40,800 nt of DNA from Cytophagia bacterium (lineage in GTDB: Bacteria; Bacteroidota; Bacteroidia; UBA7662). The notes beneath the pieces were generated by a model, which was not told the origin of the DNA, did not search any database, and saw nothing but the letters and a program-made list of their open reading frames with translations. This document shows, one piece after another, positions 1-7,773 of this stretch. The position numbers and the translations under genes are program-made. Each line of letters begins with the position of its first letter. Positions within the stretch are counted from its first letter, which is position 1. Location: NCBI GenBank assembly GCA_009926405.1, contig RFOZ01000003.1, forward strand, positions 1 through 40,800, written 5' to 3'.

Positions 1-810
1 GTTGACCTCTCCGCCCCCGCTTTGGAAAAGGCGATCAACACCATTGCCCGCAATTTGGACCGGGTGGTTGCCAAAGGCAGCCTGGATCAAGAGAGCAGGG
101 ACGCCGCCCTGGCCCGCATTCATACCGGTACCAGCCTGGCCGCGGCAGCCCAAACAGCAGATTTGGTCGTAGAGGCAGCCACCGAAAACCGGCAAATCAA
201 GCTGGAGCTGTTCCGGCAACTGGATCAATTATGCCCGCCACCCTGTATTCTGGCGACCAACACCTCTTCCATCTCCATCACGGATATAGCAGGAGCAACC
301 GGGCGCCCAAGCAAGGTGATTGGCATGCACTTCATGAACCCGGTCCCGGTCATGAAATTGGTTGAAATTATCAAAGGTTATAACACGGACCCCGGCGTGA
401 CCGCTACCATCGTCGAGGTAAGCCGTCGCCTTGGAAAAATACCGGTAGAAGCCAACGATTATCCCGGTTTTGTTGCCAATCGAATTTTGATGCCCATGAT
501 CAACGAAGCGGTGCATACCCTCTTTGAGGGCGTGGCCGGTGTTGCCGAAATTGATACGGTCATGAAGCTGGGAATGGCTCACCCCATGGGGCCCTTGCAA
601 TTAGCCGACTTCATTGGCTTGGATGTCTGCCTTGCTATTCTGCGCGTCCTCCACGAAGGCTTTGGCCAACCAAAATATGCACCCTGTCCACTCTTGGTCA
701 AGATGGTTTCCTCCGGAAATCTCGGGGTCAAAACCGGCAAAGGATTCTATGCCTACCAAGCCGGTTCCAAAGACCTGGTGGTGGCCCCTGAATTTAGCGG
801 GAGCGTTTGA
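1..810 (+). CDS. 3-hydroxyacyl-CoA (3-hydroxybutyryl-CoA) dehydrogenase, 5'-truncated by window
   Basis: NAD-dependent oxidation of 3-hydroxyacyl-CoA, or the reverse reduction of acetoacetyl-CoA, in beta-oxidation, aromatic-CoA breakdown or butyrate-type pathways. The frame is open from base 1, so the start codon and the Rossmann GxGxxG nucleotide-binding motif lie upstream of the window. What is visible is the second half of the NAD domain (VVEAATEN, then ATNTSSISIT), the HFMNPVPVMKLVEII segment carrying the catalytic His, and the all-alpha C-terminal dimerisation domain with DYPGFVANRILMPMINEA, MGPLQLADFIGLD and GVKTGKGFY. These are textbook family signatures. The TGA stop directly abuts the stop of pruA on the other strand. 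An enoyl-CoA hydratase at 13.2 kb could act in the same pathway but is not in the same operon. The family call is firm; the exact substrate (paaH, hbd or fadB-like) is not. Confidence 0.93.
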   Translation, partial: VDLSAPALEKAINTIARNLDRVVAKGSLDQESRDAALARIHTGTSLAAAAQTADLVVEAATENRQIKLELFRQLDQLCPPPCILATNTSSISITDIAGATGRPSKVIGMHFMNPVPVMKLVEIIKGYNTDPGVTATIVEVSRRLGKIPVEANDYPGFVANRILMPMINEAVHTLFEGVAGVAEIDTVMKLGMAHPMGPLQLADFIGLDVCLAILRVLHEGFGQPKYAPCPLLVKMVSSGNLGVKTGKGFYAYQAGSKDLVVAPEFSGSV

Positions 811-2436
811 TCAACCCTGAAACGGGTAAGGGTACGTGGTCGGGGGGCATAGGTTCTCTTTGATGGTGCGAGCCGAAACCCAGCGCAACAAATTGAGGGA
901 AGAACCGGCTTTGTCGTTCGTGCCGCTGGCTCTGGCTCCGCCAAAGGGTTGTTGTCCAACCACGGCCCCGGTTGGTTTGTCGTTCAGGTAAAAATTACCC
1001 GCTGCATGGCGCAATTTGGTGGTAGCCAAATCAAGGGCATAGCGGTCCGAGGCCAAAACGGCACCGGTCAACGCATAGGGCGAGGTGTTGTTGCATAAAT
1101 CCAATACCTCCTCGTAACGGTCTGCAGGATAAACATAAACGGTGAGGACCGGCCCAAAAAGCTCCTCGCACATCGTCCTGTATTTGGGATTGGTTGTTTG
1201 TATCAACGTAGGTTGTACAAAATATCCTTGGGACTTGTCACATCCGCCCCCGATCAGGACTTCGCAATCAGGATGATGTTTGGCCTCTTCGATAGCTGCA
1301 TGCAATTTATCAAAGGACTTTTCGTCAATCACAGCGTTGATGAAGTTACTAAAATCTTCGACACCGCCCATTTTCATGTGTTGCAAATCAGCCCGGACCC
1401 TTTCCAATACCTCAGGCCATAACACATCCGGAACATAGGCTCTGGAGGCTGCGGAACATTTTTGACCCTGGTACTCAAAGGCTCCCCGTGACAATGCGGT
1501 GGCTACCACATCGGCAGAGGCCGAAGCATGGGCTACAACAAAGTCCTTGCCACCGGTCTCCCCCACAATGCGCGGGTAGGACTTGTACAATCCGATGTTA
1601 CGACCAATTTGTTCCCAAATTTGATTGAAGACACCGGAGGAGCCCGTGAAGTGTATCCCTGCAAAATCAGGATGTTTGAAGATCACATCCCCGGCAATCG
1701 GCCCGGGAACTGGAACCATGTTAATCACACCGTCCGGTAGACCTGCCTCTTTAAACAAACGCATGAGCCAATAAGCAGAATAAACCTGGGTATTGGCCGG
1801 CTTCCAAACAACCGTATTACCCATTAAAGCCGCCGCGCAGGGAAGGTTGGCGGCAATGGAGGTAAAATTGAAGGGAGTCAGGGCAAAAACAAAGCCCTCC
1901 AAGGGGCGGTACTCCACCCGGTTCCAAGAGCCCGGCAAACTCTCGGGCTGTTGGCGATAAATCTCGGTCATGAACCGCACGTTGAAGCGGAAGAAATCAA
2001 TCAATTCGCAAGCCGCATCAATCTCGGCCTGGTAGGGATTTTTGCTTTGCCCTAACATGGTGGCCGCATTAATCAAATCCCGGTAGGGACCCGCGAGCAA
2101 ATCCGCCATTCTCAAGAAAACAGCCGCCCGTTGTTCCCAAGGCAAAGCCTCCCATGCTGGCTTGGCCGCAAGAGCCGCATCAATCGCCTCTTCGACGTGT
2201 TCAGCAGAACCCTCGTGAAAATAGCCCAAGGTATGGGCATGGTCGTGGGGTGGTGCCATGCGCCGGGTTTGTTTGCTATGCACCTCCAGACCCCCGATGA
2301 ACATGGGGACTTCCACCGTACGCGATCGCAGGTCCCGCAATGCATTCTGCAAAGACAAGGCCTCCGGTGAACCGGGGGCGTAGGAGCGAACTTTTTCGTT
2401 AACAGCGGGGGGTACCGAGAAGATTCCAAAAGACAT
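811..2436 (-). CDS. pruA: L-glutamate gamma-semialdehyde dehydrogenase (1-pyrroline-5-carboxylate dehydrogenase)
   Basis: NAD-dependent oxidation of glutamate semialdehyde to glutamate, the second step of proline catabolism; cytosolic. The 541-residue product has the aldehyde dehydrogenase fold. Visible landmarks are the cofactor-loop region around FALTPFNFTSIAANLP (185-199), the FTGSSGVFNQI stretch (263-273), the general-base Glu in VGETGGKDF (Glu293) and the nucleophile Cys in YQGQKCSAASRA (Cys327), followed by EELFGPVLTVYVY near residue 420. The ATG at 2436 gives the normal family length and the N-terminal extension seen in stand-alone bacterial P5C dehydrogenases. No proline dehydrogenase gene is in the window. 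A TACCTTTG box 18-25 bases upstream of the start may be its promoter. The stop codon abuts the stop of the convergent dehydrogenase gene with no spacer. Confidence 0.95.
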   Translation of the reverse strand: MSFGIFSVPPAVNEKVRSYAPGSPEALSLQNALRDLRSRTVEVPMFIGGLEVHSKQTRRMAPPHDHAHTLGYFHEGSAEHVEEAIDAALAAKPAWEALPWEQRAAVFLRMADLLAGPYRDLINAATMLGQSKNPYQAEIDAACELIDFFRFNVRFMTEIYRQQPESLPGSWNRVEYRPLEGFVFALTPFNFTSIAANLPCAAALMGNTVVWKPANTQVYSAYWLMRLFKEAGLPDGVINMVPVPGPIAGDVIFKHPDFAGIHFTGSSGVFNQIWEQIGRNIGLYKSYPRIVGETGGKDFVVAHASASADVVATALSRGAFEYQGQKCSAASRAYVPDVLWPEVLERVRADLQHMKMGGVEDFSNFINAVIDEKSFDKLHAAIEEAKHHPDCEVLIGGGCDKSQGYFVQPTLIQTTNPKYRTMCEELFGPVLTVYVYPADRYEEVLDLCNNTSPYALTGAVLASDRYALDLATTKLRHAAGNFYLNDKPTGAVVGQQPFGGARASGTNDKAGSSLNLLRWVSARTIKENLCPPTTYPYPFQG

Positions 2437-2453
2437 ACACGATATTTAGACCC

Positions 2454-2461
2454 CAAAGGTA
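2454..2461 (-). promoter_or_regulatory. Candidate -7 box (TACCTTTG) of the pruA promoter
   Basis: The minus strand reads TACCTTTG, a full match to the Bacteroidota -7 consensus TAnnTTTG, in the 37-base divergent gap between pruA and the MmcQ/YjbR gene. It would give a leader of roughly ten bases. No TTG -33 element is seen at the usual distance upstream, so this rests on one box only. Confidence 0.4.
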
Positions 2462-2473
2462 CGAATCCACCCC

Positions 2474-2830
2474 ATGAACCTTGAAAGCCTGCGCGATCTT
2501 TGCCTCGGCCTGCCTGATAGCACCGAGGACCTCCCTTTTGACGAAAACACCTTGGTCTTCAGGGTAATGGGCAAAATATTTGTGCTGACCGATTTAGTGA
2601 AATCCGATCGATTCAACGCCAAATGCGACCCAAACTGGGCGCTTGAATTAAGGGAACGCTATCCCAGCGACATTCTGCCCGGGTACCACATGAACAAAAA
2701 GCATTGGAACACCGTCCTCATGGAGGGACGAATACCCCACCCTTTGTTAGAAGCCATGGTACGGCACGCCCATGCCTTGGTTCATCCGGACTATCGAAAA
2801 AGGTCCGGGGATTTTATCCAGGAACCATGA
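2474..2830 (+). CDS. MmcQ/YjbR family protein
   Basis: A 118-residue protein of the MmcQ/YjbR (CyaY-like fold) family, often annotated as DNA-binding though the molecular role is poorly defined. The N-terminal segment (LRDLCLGLPDSTEDLPF), the VMGKIFVLTD strand and the C-terminal HMNKKHWNTVLMEG followed by a helix with MVRHAHALV match the family closely, and the length is typical. The ATG at 2474 is the only reasonable start. The stop codon overlaps the start of the glycosyltransferase gene as ATGA at 2827-2830, implying translational coupling, although the two functions are not obviously related. It is divergent from pruA. Confidence 0.88.
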   Translation: MNLESLRDLCLGLPDSTEDLPFDENTLVFRVMGKIFVLTDLVKSDRFNAKCDPNWALELRERYPSDILPGYHMNKKHWNTVLMEGRIPHPLLEAMVRHAHALVHPDYRKRSGDFIQEP

Positions 2831-3609
2831 ACCAACCGACCACCTCCAACACCGAACCCCTCAACTCCCTGAGTCTTATCGTCCCGGTGTACAACGAAGC
2901 CGGGCGAGTGAAGGCCCTTTTGGAAGCCTTGGACAGGGTTCCTTGGCCCGCCAGCCTTCAACAAATTGAATACCTCCTGGTGGACGATGGTTCCACCGAC
3001 GAAACCCCCGCGATCTTGCAGGCTTGGTGTCAGGAGCACCCATCGTACCGATTGCTTCGCCAAGAACACAACCGGGGCAAGGGTGCAGCCATCCACCTGG
3101 GTTTGCGTGTTGCGGTGGGCCAAGCCGTGGGTATCCAAGATGCTGACATGGAATTGCTTCCCTCGGATTGGCCTTCCATGCTGCAGGCTCTGGCCCTGCC
3201 AGGCATAGGAATGGTCAATGGATCTCGCTATTTACCAGGCCTGTACAGGCCCCTGCACAGCTATCGTCGTTACATTGCCAACAAATTGTTCAGCTGGTTG
3301 ACCTCCCTGCTCATTGATATCCGCATAACAGACATGGCATGCGGCCACAAATTGTTACAAAGGGATTTGATGATGAGCCTTGATCTGCGCGAAGAACGTT
3401 TTGGGGTCGAATCCGAAATTCTAATCAAATGTGCCCGCATTCGGCGAAACCATATCGTTGAAATTCCGGTGCATTACTTTGCTCGACACCAGGGCGAAGG
3501 CAAAAAATTCCGCACCGTGGATGGCTTGGGAATTCTTTGGAAAATTATTCGTTACAGCCTGGCGCCCCTGCCCCCATCGGCTCAGCACTACCGTCCCCAA
3601 GGAAACTAG
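2827..3609 (+). CDS. Family 2 glycosyltransferase (DPM1/polyprenyl-phosphate glycosyltransferase-like)
   Basis: A 260-residue GT-A fold glycosyltransferase, probably moving a sugar from a nucleotide donor to polyprenyl phosphate at the inner face of the membrane. The N-terminus has LIVPVYNEAGRV (17-28), the LVDDGSTDETP donor-binding motif (51-61) and the DADME metal-binding DxD (105-109), followed by GSRYLPG and a TDMACGHKLLQRD stretch typical of the DPM/DPG-synthase-like subgroup. No C-terminal membrane pair is evident. I chose the ATG at 2827, which overlaps the MmcQ stop (ATGA); upstream in-frame codons fall inside the MmcQ gene and add non-homologous sequence. The 3' end overlaps the convergent polytopic membrane protein gene by 65 bases. 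That neighbour looks like a lipid-linked-sugar glycosyltransferase, so the pair may work together (inference). Confidence 0.9.
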   Translation: MNQPTTSNTEPLNSLSLIVPVYNEAGRVKALLEALDRVPWPASLQQIEYLLVDDGSTDETPAILQAWCQEHPSYRLLRQEHNRGKGAAIHLGLRVAVGQAVGIQDADMELLPSDWPSMLQALALPGIGMVNGSRYLPGLYRPLHSYRRYIANKLFSWLTSLLIDIRITDMACGHKLLQRDLMMSLDLREERFGVESEILIKCARIRRNHIVEIPVHYFARHQGEGKKFRTVDGLGILWKIIRYSLAPLPPSAQHYRPQGN

Positions 3610-5089
3610 GCAACCAAATTTCGGCACTACGACCCCGGCCCTGGCGGGCAAGCTCCGCGTTGGGATGCACGGCCATTTGATCCAAGTCCTTGGGAAAGGA
3701 ACTTTGCCACCACACCGCGTGGTACCAATCCTTGCTGGTCGAATCCCAATGAAGAAGGGCGATGCGATACTGCCAGCTTTGGTGGTATTGAAGGACTACC
3801 GTGTAACCCAAAAAGAAGAACAAAGCAAGGCCTGCCAACCAGCAGCGAAGGCCATCCAAAAACGGATTTAAACCAGGCAACGAACGGTGTATCCAACCCA
3901 ACATGCGACCAAAAACCCCCAGACCGGCCGGAATCAACGCCGGGTACCATTCCACCAGGGCCCTGCCACCCAAAGAGCCTCCAAACCACCAAGACCACCA
4001 GGAAGCATAAACATAAATCACCAAAGGAAGGAACCAAACGAGGGCAGTAGCCAACGGAAAGGGGTCCTGAGATTGGCCCTTGGTTCCCCAGGTTCTAACG
4101 GCACGAACTACGGCCCAAACCCATGCCAGGACGACCAGGACCATCACGGGATTGTACAACAACCACCCTTTGCGATAACTCAACAAAAACTCTGCAATTC
4201 GGGGATCCCCCCAAAAGAAACGCTCACCTTGATAGGAATAAAAAAGGTAATGTCCCGTAACATATTTCCAATAAAGGGTCTGCAAAATCCATGGCATCAA
4301 AAAAACAAAAAGCAAGAGGAACAGGTCAACTGCATGGCGGGTTAGGCGAAGCCACCACCAGCGGAGGCCCGACCAACCTGAATAAGCCAGCGGCAAAAGA
4401 CCGGCCATCAGCATGGTCGGACGTATCAAAACCAACATACCCAAGGACAGAGCAACGCCGACTTCGGGAAGCACCGACGAACCGGTGCCTTTCATGGCTC
4501 GATGCGTGCACCATAACAAAACCGACATCCAAAAAAACGAAAAACTATGCGACATGGCCGGTTCATAGACCAGGTAATTCCACAAATTGGTAGCACCCAC
4601 CAAGACCCATAGGGCCAAACCCACCGTCCAGGGACCCCAAAAAAACCTTAACCAAGAACGAAGAACCCACAAGCCCAGGCAACCCCAAACAAAACCAGCC
4701 AAAGCCACGGCGACTTGGTAGGGTCGGCTAAACCCATCGGGCTCGTAGCCCAAAACAGGGGCCAAAAAATGCGCCGCCCCAAAAAAAGGAGAAATCATCA
4801 GGGCCACCCCCATCGTTGTCTTGATTACCTTGGCCCCATCCGCCGTTGATTCAGGCCAATAACGATGCCTATGCAAGTGGACATCCGCTCGGCTTGGGTC
4901 CCCAACAAACGTTAGCTTGAGGTCTCCCTCAACAAAGAGGGCCGGCAAATAAGCATAATACGAAAGCACATCCCAGTAAATGGGACGAAGGTTCGGCTTG
5001 GATTCCCCGGATCGGTCCAGCCGGACCCCTTCAAAACACAAAAGAAACTGCAACCCCAACAACAGCCAGAAGGAGGGGTCACGCTTCAT
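3545..5089 (-). CDS. Polytopic membrane protein, glycosyltransferase family 39-like
   Basis: A 514-residue integral membrane protein with about ten to twelve hydrophobic segments. The N-terminal block after the first membrane helix, YWDVLSYYAYLPALFVEGDL, has the shape of the first periplasmic loop of GT-C glycosyltransferases (acidic residue followed by YY). Mid-protein NLWNYLVYEPAMSHSFSFF and the later WWSWWFGGSLGGRALVEW are motifs I associate with a conserved Bacteroidota family annotated as hypothetical or glycosyltransferase. The role is probably sugar transfer from a polyprenyl carrier to an envelope acceptor. Start: ATG at 5089, overlapping the topoisomerase stop as TGATG; a TTG one codon earlier is less likely. 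The last 21 codons are antisense to the end of the convergent GT2 gene and look poorly constrained. Substrate unknown. Confidence 0.75.
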   Translation of the reverse strand: MKRDPSFWLLLGLQFLLCFEGVRLDRSGESKPNLRPIYWDVLSYYAYLPALFVEGDLKLTFVGDPSRADVHLHRHRYWPESTADGAKVIKTTMGVALMISPFFGAAHFLAPVLGYEPDGFSRPYQVAVALAGFVWGCLGLWVLRSWLRFFWGPWTVGLALWVLVGATNLWNYLVYEPAMSHSFSFFWMSVLLWCTHRAMKGTGSSVLPEVGVALSLGMLVLIRPTMLMAGLLPLAYSGWSGLRWWWLRLTRHAVDLFLLLFVFLMPWILQTLYWKYVTGHYLFYSYQGERFFWGDPRIAEFLLSYRKGWLLYNPVMVLVVLAWVWAVVRAVRTWGTKGQSQDPFPLATALVWFLPLVIYVYASWWSWWFGGSLGGRALVEWYPALIPAGLGVFGRMLGWIHRSLPGLNPFLDGLRCWLAGLALFFFLGYTVVLQYHQSWQYRIALLHWDSTSKDWYHAVWWQSSFPKDLDQMAVHPNAELARQGRGRSAEIWLPSFLGDGSAEPMGAGAPGCNE

Positions 5090-7773
5090 CAAAACAACTT
5101 TTGCTGTTCTCCCCCGCTTCCGGATCCGCCTTTGCTACCAGAATTGCCTTTGCCGGTGGCACCGGCCTTCCGGCCTTTGGGGGGTGGCGGGCCTACCTTT
5201 TCTTCGGTCCAAATATCCTGACGATTCTTTTCGACCATGGTTTTCTCGTCCTCGGTGAGGTCCTCCACACCGATCGGATTCAACAATTCGGCACCCAGCA
5301 AAGGCAGCGGTGTCAGGCGATTTCCCAAGGCCTTCCAGCCTTTGACTTCAATGAACTGATCCAATTCCAGAACCTTGCGGTCTTTCTTCCGGGTTGTTCC
5401 CCATTCAAAGGCCACGCGCGGTGCAGGATGCTGCCAGGCAAAAGCCGCTTTAGCCCCTTTGCCTTCGCTTACGAAGCCAAATCGTTTTCCCTGGGTTGAT
5501 GTCTCAATCAAAAAACGCTTGATATACCAAGCCTTGGAAGCCGGAACGTAGTGACAAGCATTCAACGGCGTTTCGGGCAACCATTTGTTTAACAAAAGAA
5601 GCTCGGACGTTTCAAAACGTCGCTGCAACGAGGGCTCCAAGATTTCGTAAGTCCCTTCCTCGTACACCGCTAACATCAAATCCCCCGTATTAAAATGCCC
5701 CATAAAAACACCGCGACCGTCCTGGTTCAGTCGTCCAACCGGCGGATCAAACCAAAAAGGTCTTCCACCCAAATCCGAACTGCCTTTTTCTTTGAAGGTC
5801 ACCTTTTTGATGGGGTACTTGGTCACCAAATTTCCCAAAGCTGAACGGTTTTTGATCGTCAATTCTGCAAAATCAAAATCAAATAGTTTGTTATGGGCTC
5901 GACACCCCGGATGCAACTGAATTTGAACCCGTTCTGATTCAGCGTTGGGATTGCAGGACAAATACTGAACACGGGTATGCGGTGTTCCCTTGGTCAAGTC
6001 GTATTCCTTATCCCGAATAATCCCGCCAATCTGAAAACGCTTCACCAAACTATGCCCGGATTCCCCATCGGTATAAATCATGTTATAAGCGGTACGATCG
6101 TCTTGTCGGCGATAAAGATCGACCCATAGAATATCCTTCCCCACATAGGCCTTCTCCGAGACTTTGGTCACCACGCACTTCCCGTCCCGGCGTATCACCA
6201 CGATTTCATCCAAGCTAGAACATTCCCCAACCAATTCTTCTTTTTTGAGCCCGGTCCCTACAAATCCGGTCGCCCGGTTCACATACAGTTTTTCACTCGC
6301 CAAGGCAACCTGAGAGGCTTGAATGGTATCAAAGGTCCGAATTTCGGTTTTGCGTTCCCGGCCTTTGCCAAAATCTTTGAGGAGACGCTGGTAAAAATCG
6401 ATGGTATAAGCGGTTAGGTTGGACAAATGAAGCTCCGTTTCCTTCATTTGGTCCTGCAGGGCTTTGAGTTGCTCGGTTGCTTTGAAGCTATCGTATCGGC
6501 TGATGCGCTTAATTTTAATTTCGGTCAATCGCACCAAATCATCGCGGGTAATTTCCCTGCGAAAACGTTTGCGAAAGGGCTGCAAGCCCTTGTCAATGGC
6601 GTCCAGCACCGCCTCCCAAGTTTCACATTCCTCAATTTTACGGTAAATCCGTTCTTCAATAAAAATCTGCTCCAGGGACCCGGCATGCCATTGTTCCGCT
6701 AAGTCAGCTTTGCGAAGCAAGAGTTCTTGCTCCAACAGCGACATGGTTTGGGCTGTGTTGGCACGAAGAATATCCGATACCCCTCGAAATGCAGGGGTCT
6801 TGCCTTCAATAACACAAGCATTGGGCGAAATCGAAACCTCGCAATCCGTAAAGGCATAAAGCGCATCCACGGTCTGATCCACCGAAACGCCTGCGGGCAA
6901 TTGAATTTCAATTTCAACGCGTTCAGCTGTATTATCCACAACTTTCCGGATCTTGATTTTGCCGCTTTCGTTGGCCTTGAGAATCGAATCAATAATTCCC
7001 CCCGTTGTGGTCCCAAAGGGAATTTCCCGAATCAGCAGGGCTTTCTTGTCGTTCTCTTCAATGCGAGCCCGGCAACGAATTTTGCCTCCGCGGCTACCAT
7101 CCTGGTATTGACTTACATCCATCAACCCGCCGGTCGGAAAATCCGGAAGCAAAACAAAAGGCTGCTTGCGCAAAATTCGAATCGATGCCTCGATGAGTTC
7201 CACAAAATTATGGGGCAAAATGCGGGTCGCCAGACCCACTGCGATTCCCTCGACCCCCTGTGCCAGCAACAAGGGAAACTTAGCTGGCAAGGTCACGGGT
7301 TCCCTTTTGCGACCATCGTAGGTCATTTGCCAGAGGGTGGTCCGGGGGTTGAACAAAACAACTTTGGCAAATTTGGACAAACGCGCCTCGATGTACCGAG
7401 AAGCGGCGGCCGAATCCCCGGTACGAACATCGCCCCAATTACCCTGCGTATCAATCAAAAGATCTTTTTGGCCCAAACCCACCAAGGCATCCCCGATGGC
7501 TGCATCTCCGTGTGGATGATACTGCATCGTTTGTCCGATTAAATTAGCCACCTTGTTAAAGCGACCATCATCAATCACCTCCATGGCGTGTAATATTCTG
7601 CGCTGGACGGGCTTGAGACCATCCTCCAAAGCGGGGACCGCTCGTTCTAATATAACATAAGATGCATAATCCAGGAACCAGTCCTCGTAGAGGCCGGCAA
7701 CGGGCTTGTGCACCACTTCGCTGACAGAATCCGGCACAAAGGGTGGCGGAGTAGGAGACTTTTTACGAGCCAA
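5089..7773 (-). CDS. parC: DNA topoisomerase IV subunit A (GyrA/ParC family)
   Basis: The breakage-reunion subunit of a type IIA topoisomerase, partner of ParE, which is not in the window. Signature regions are WFLDYASYVILERAVPALED, GLKPVQRRILHAM, QYHPHGDAAIGDALV and the active-site Tyr in ASRYIEARLSKFA (about residue 127 from my start). A long coiled-coil gate segment and a C-terminal region that ends in a Lys/Gly/Ser-rich tail follow. At the position of GyrA Ser83 there is Ala (GDAAIGD), which I recall as common in this Bacteroidota paralogue. No ATG exists near the N-terminus. I chose the TTG at 7773, which slightly overlaps the symporter stop and gives 894 residues; TTG codons at 7812, 7860 and 7896 are alternatives that would run deeper into the symporter gene. 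It sits inside an overlapping gene run. Confidence 0.93.
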   Translation of the reverse strand: MARKKSPTPPPFVPDSVSEVVHKPVAGLYEDWFLDYASYVILERAVPALEDGLKPVQRRILHAMEVIDDGRFNKVANLIGQTMQYHPHGDAAIGDALVGLGQKDLLIDTQGNWGDVRTGDSAAASRYIEARLSKFAKVVLFNPRTTLWQMTYDGRKREPVTLPAKFPLLLAQGVEGIAVGLATRILPHNFVELIEASIRILRKQPFVLLPDFPTGGLMDVSQYQDGSRGGKIRCRARIEENDKKALLIREIPFGTTTGGIIDSILKANESGKIKIRKVVDNTAERVEIEIQLPAGVSVDQTVDALYAFTDCEVSISPNACVIEGKTPAFRGVSDILRANTAQTMSLLEQELLLRKADLAEQWHAGSLEQIFIEERIYRKIEECETWEAVLDAIDKGLQPFRKRFRREITRDDLVRLTEIKIKRISRYDSFKATEQLKALQDQMKETELHLSNLTAYTIDFYQRLLKDFGKGRERKTEIRTFDTIQASQVALASEKLYVNRATGFVGTGLKKEELVGECSSLDEIVVIRRDGKCVVTKVSEKAYVGKDILWVDLYRRQDDRTAYNMIYTDGESGHSLVKRFQIGGIIRDKEYDLTKGTPHTRVQYLSCNPNAESERVQIQLHPGCRAHNKLFDFDFAELTIKNRSALGNLVTKYPIKKVTFKEKGSSDLGGRPFWFDPPVGRLNQDGRGVFMGHFNTGDLMLAVYEEGTYEILEPSLQRRFETSELLLLNKWLPETPLNACHYVPASKAWYIKRFLIETSTQGKRFGFVSEGKGAKAAFAWQHPAPRVAFEWGTTRKKDRKVLELDQFIEVKGWKALGNRLTPLPLLGAELLNPIGVEDLTEDEKTMVEKNRQDIWTEEKVGPPPPKGRKAGATGKGNSGSKGGSGSGGEQQKLF

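Noticed and set aside
6727..7542. Plus-strand open frame of 271 codons
   Set aside because: It lies wholly antisense to the topoisomerase gene, has no recognisable domain, and its composition is that of a complement of a conserved gene.
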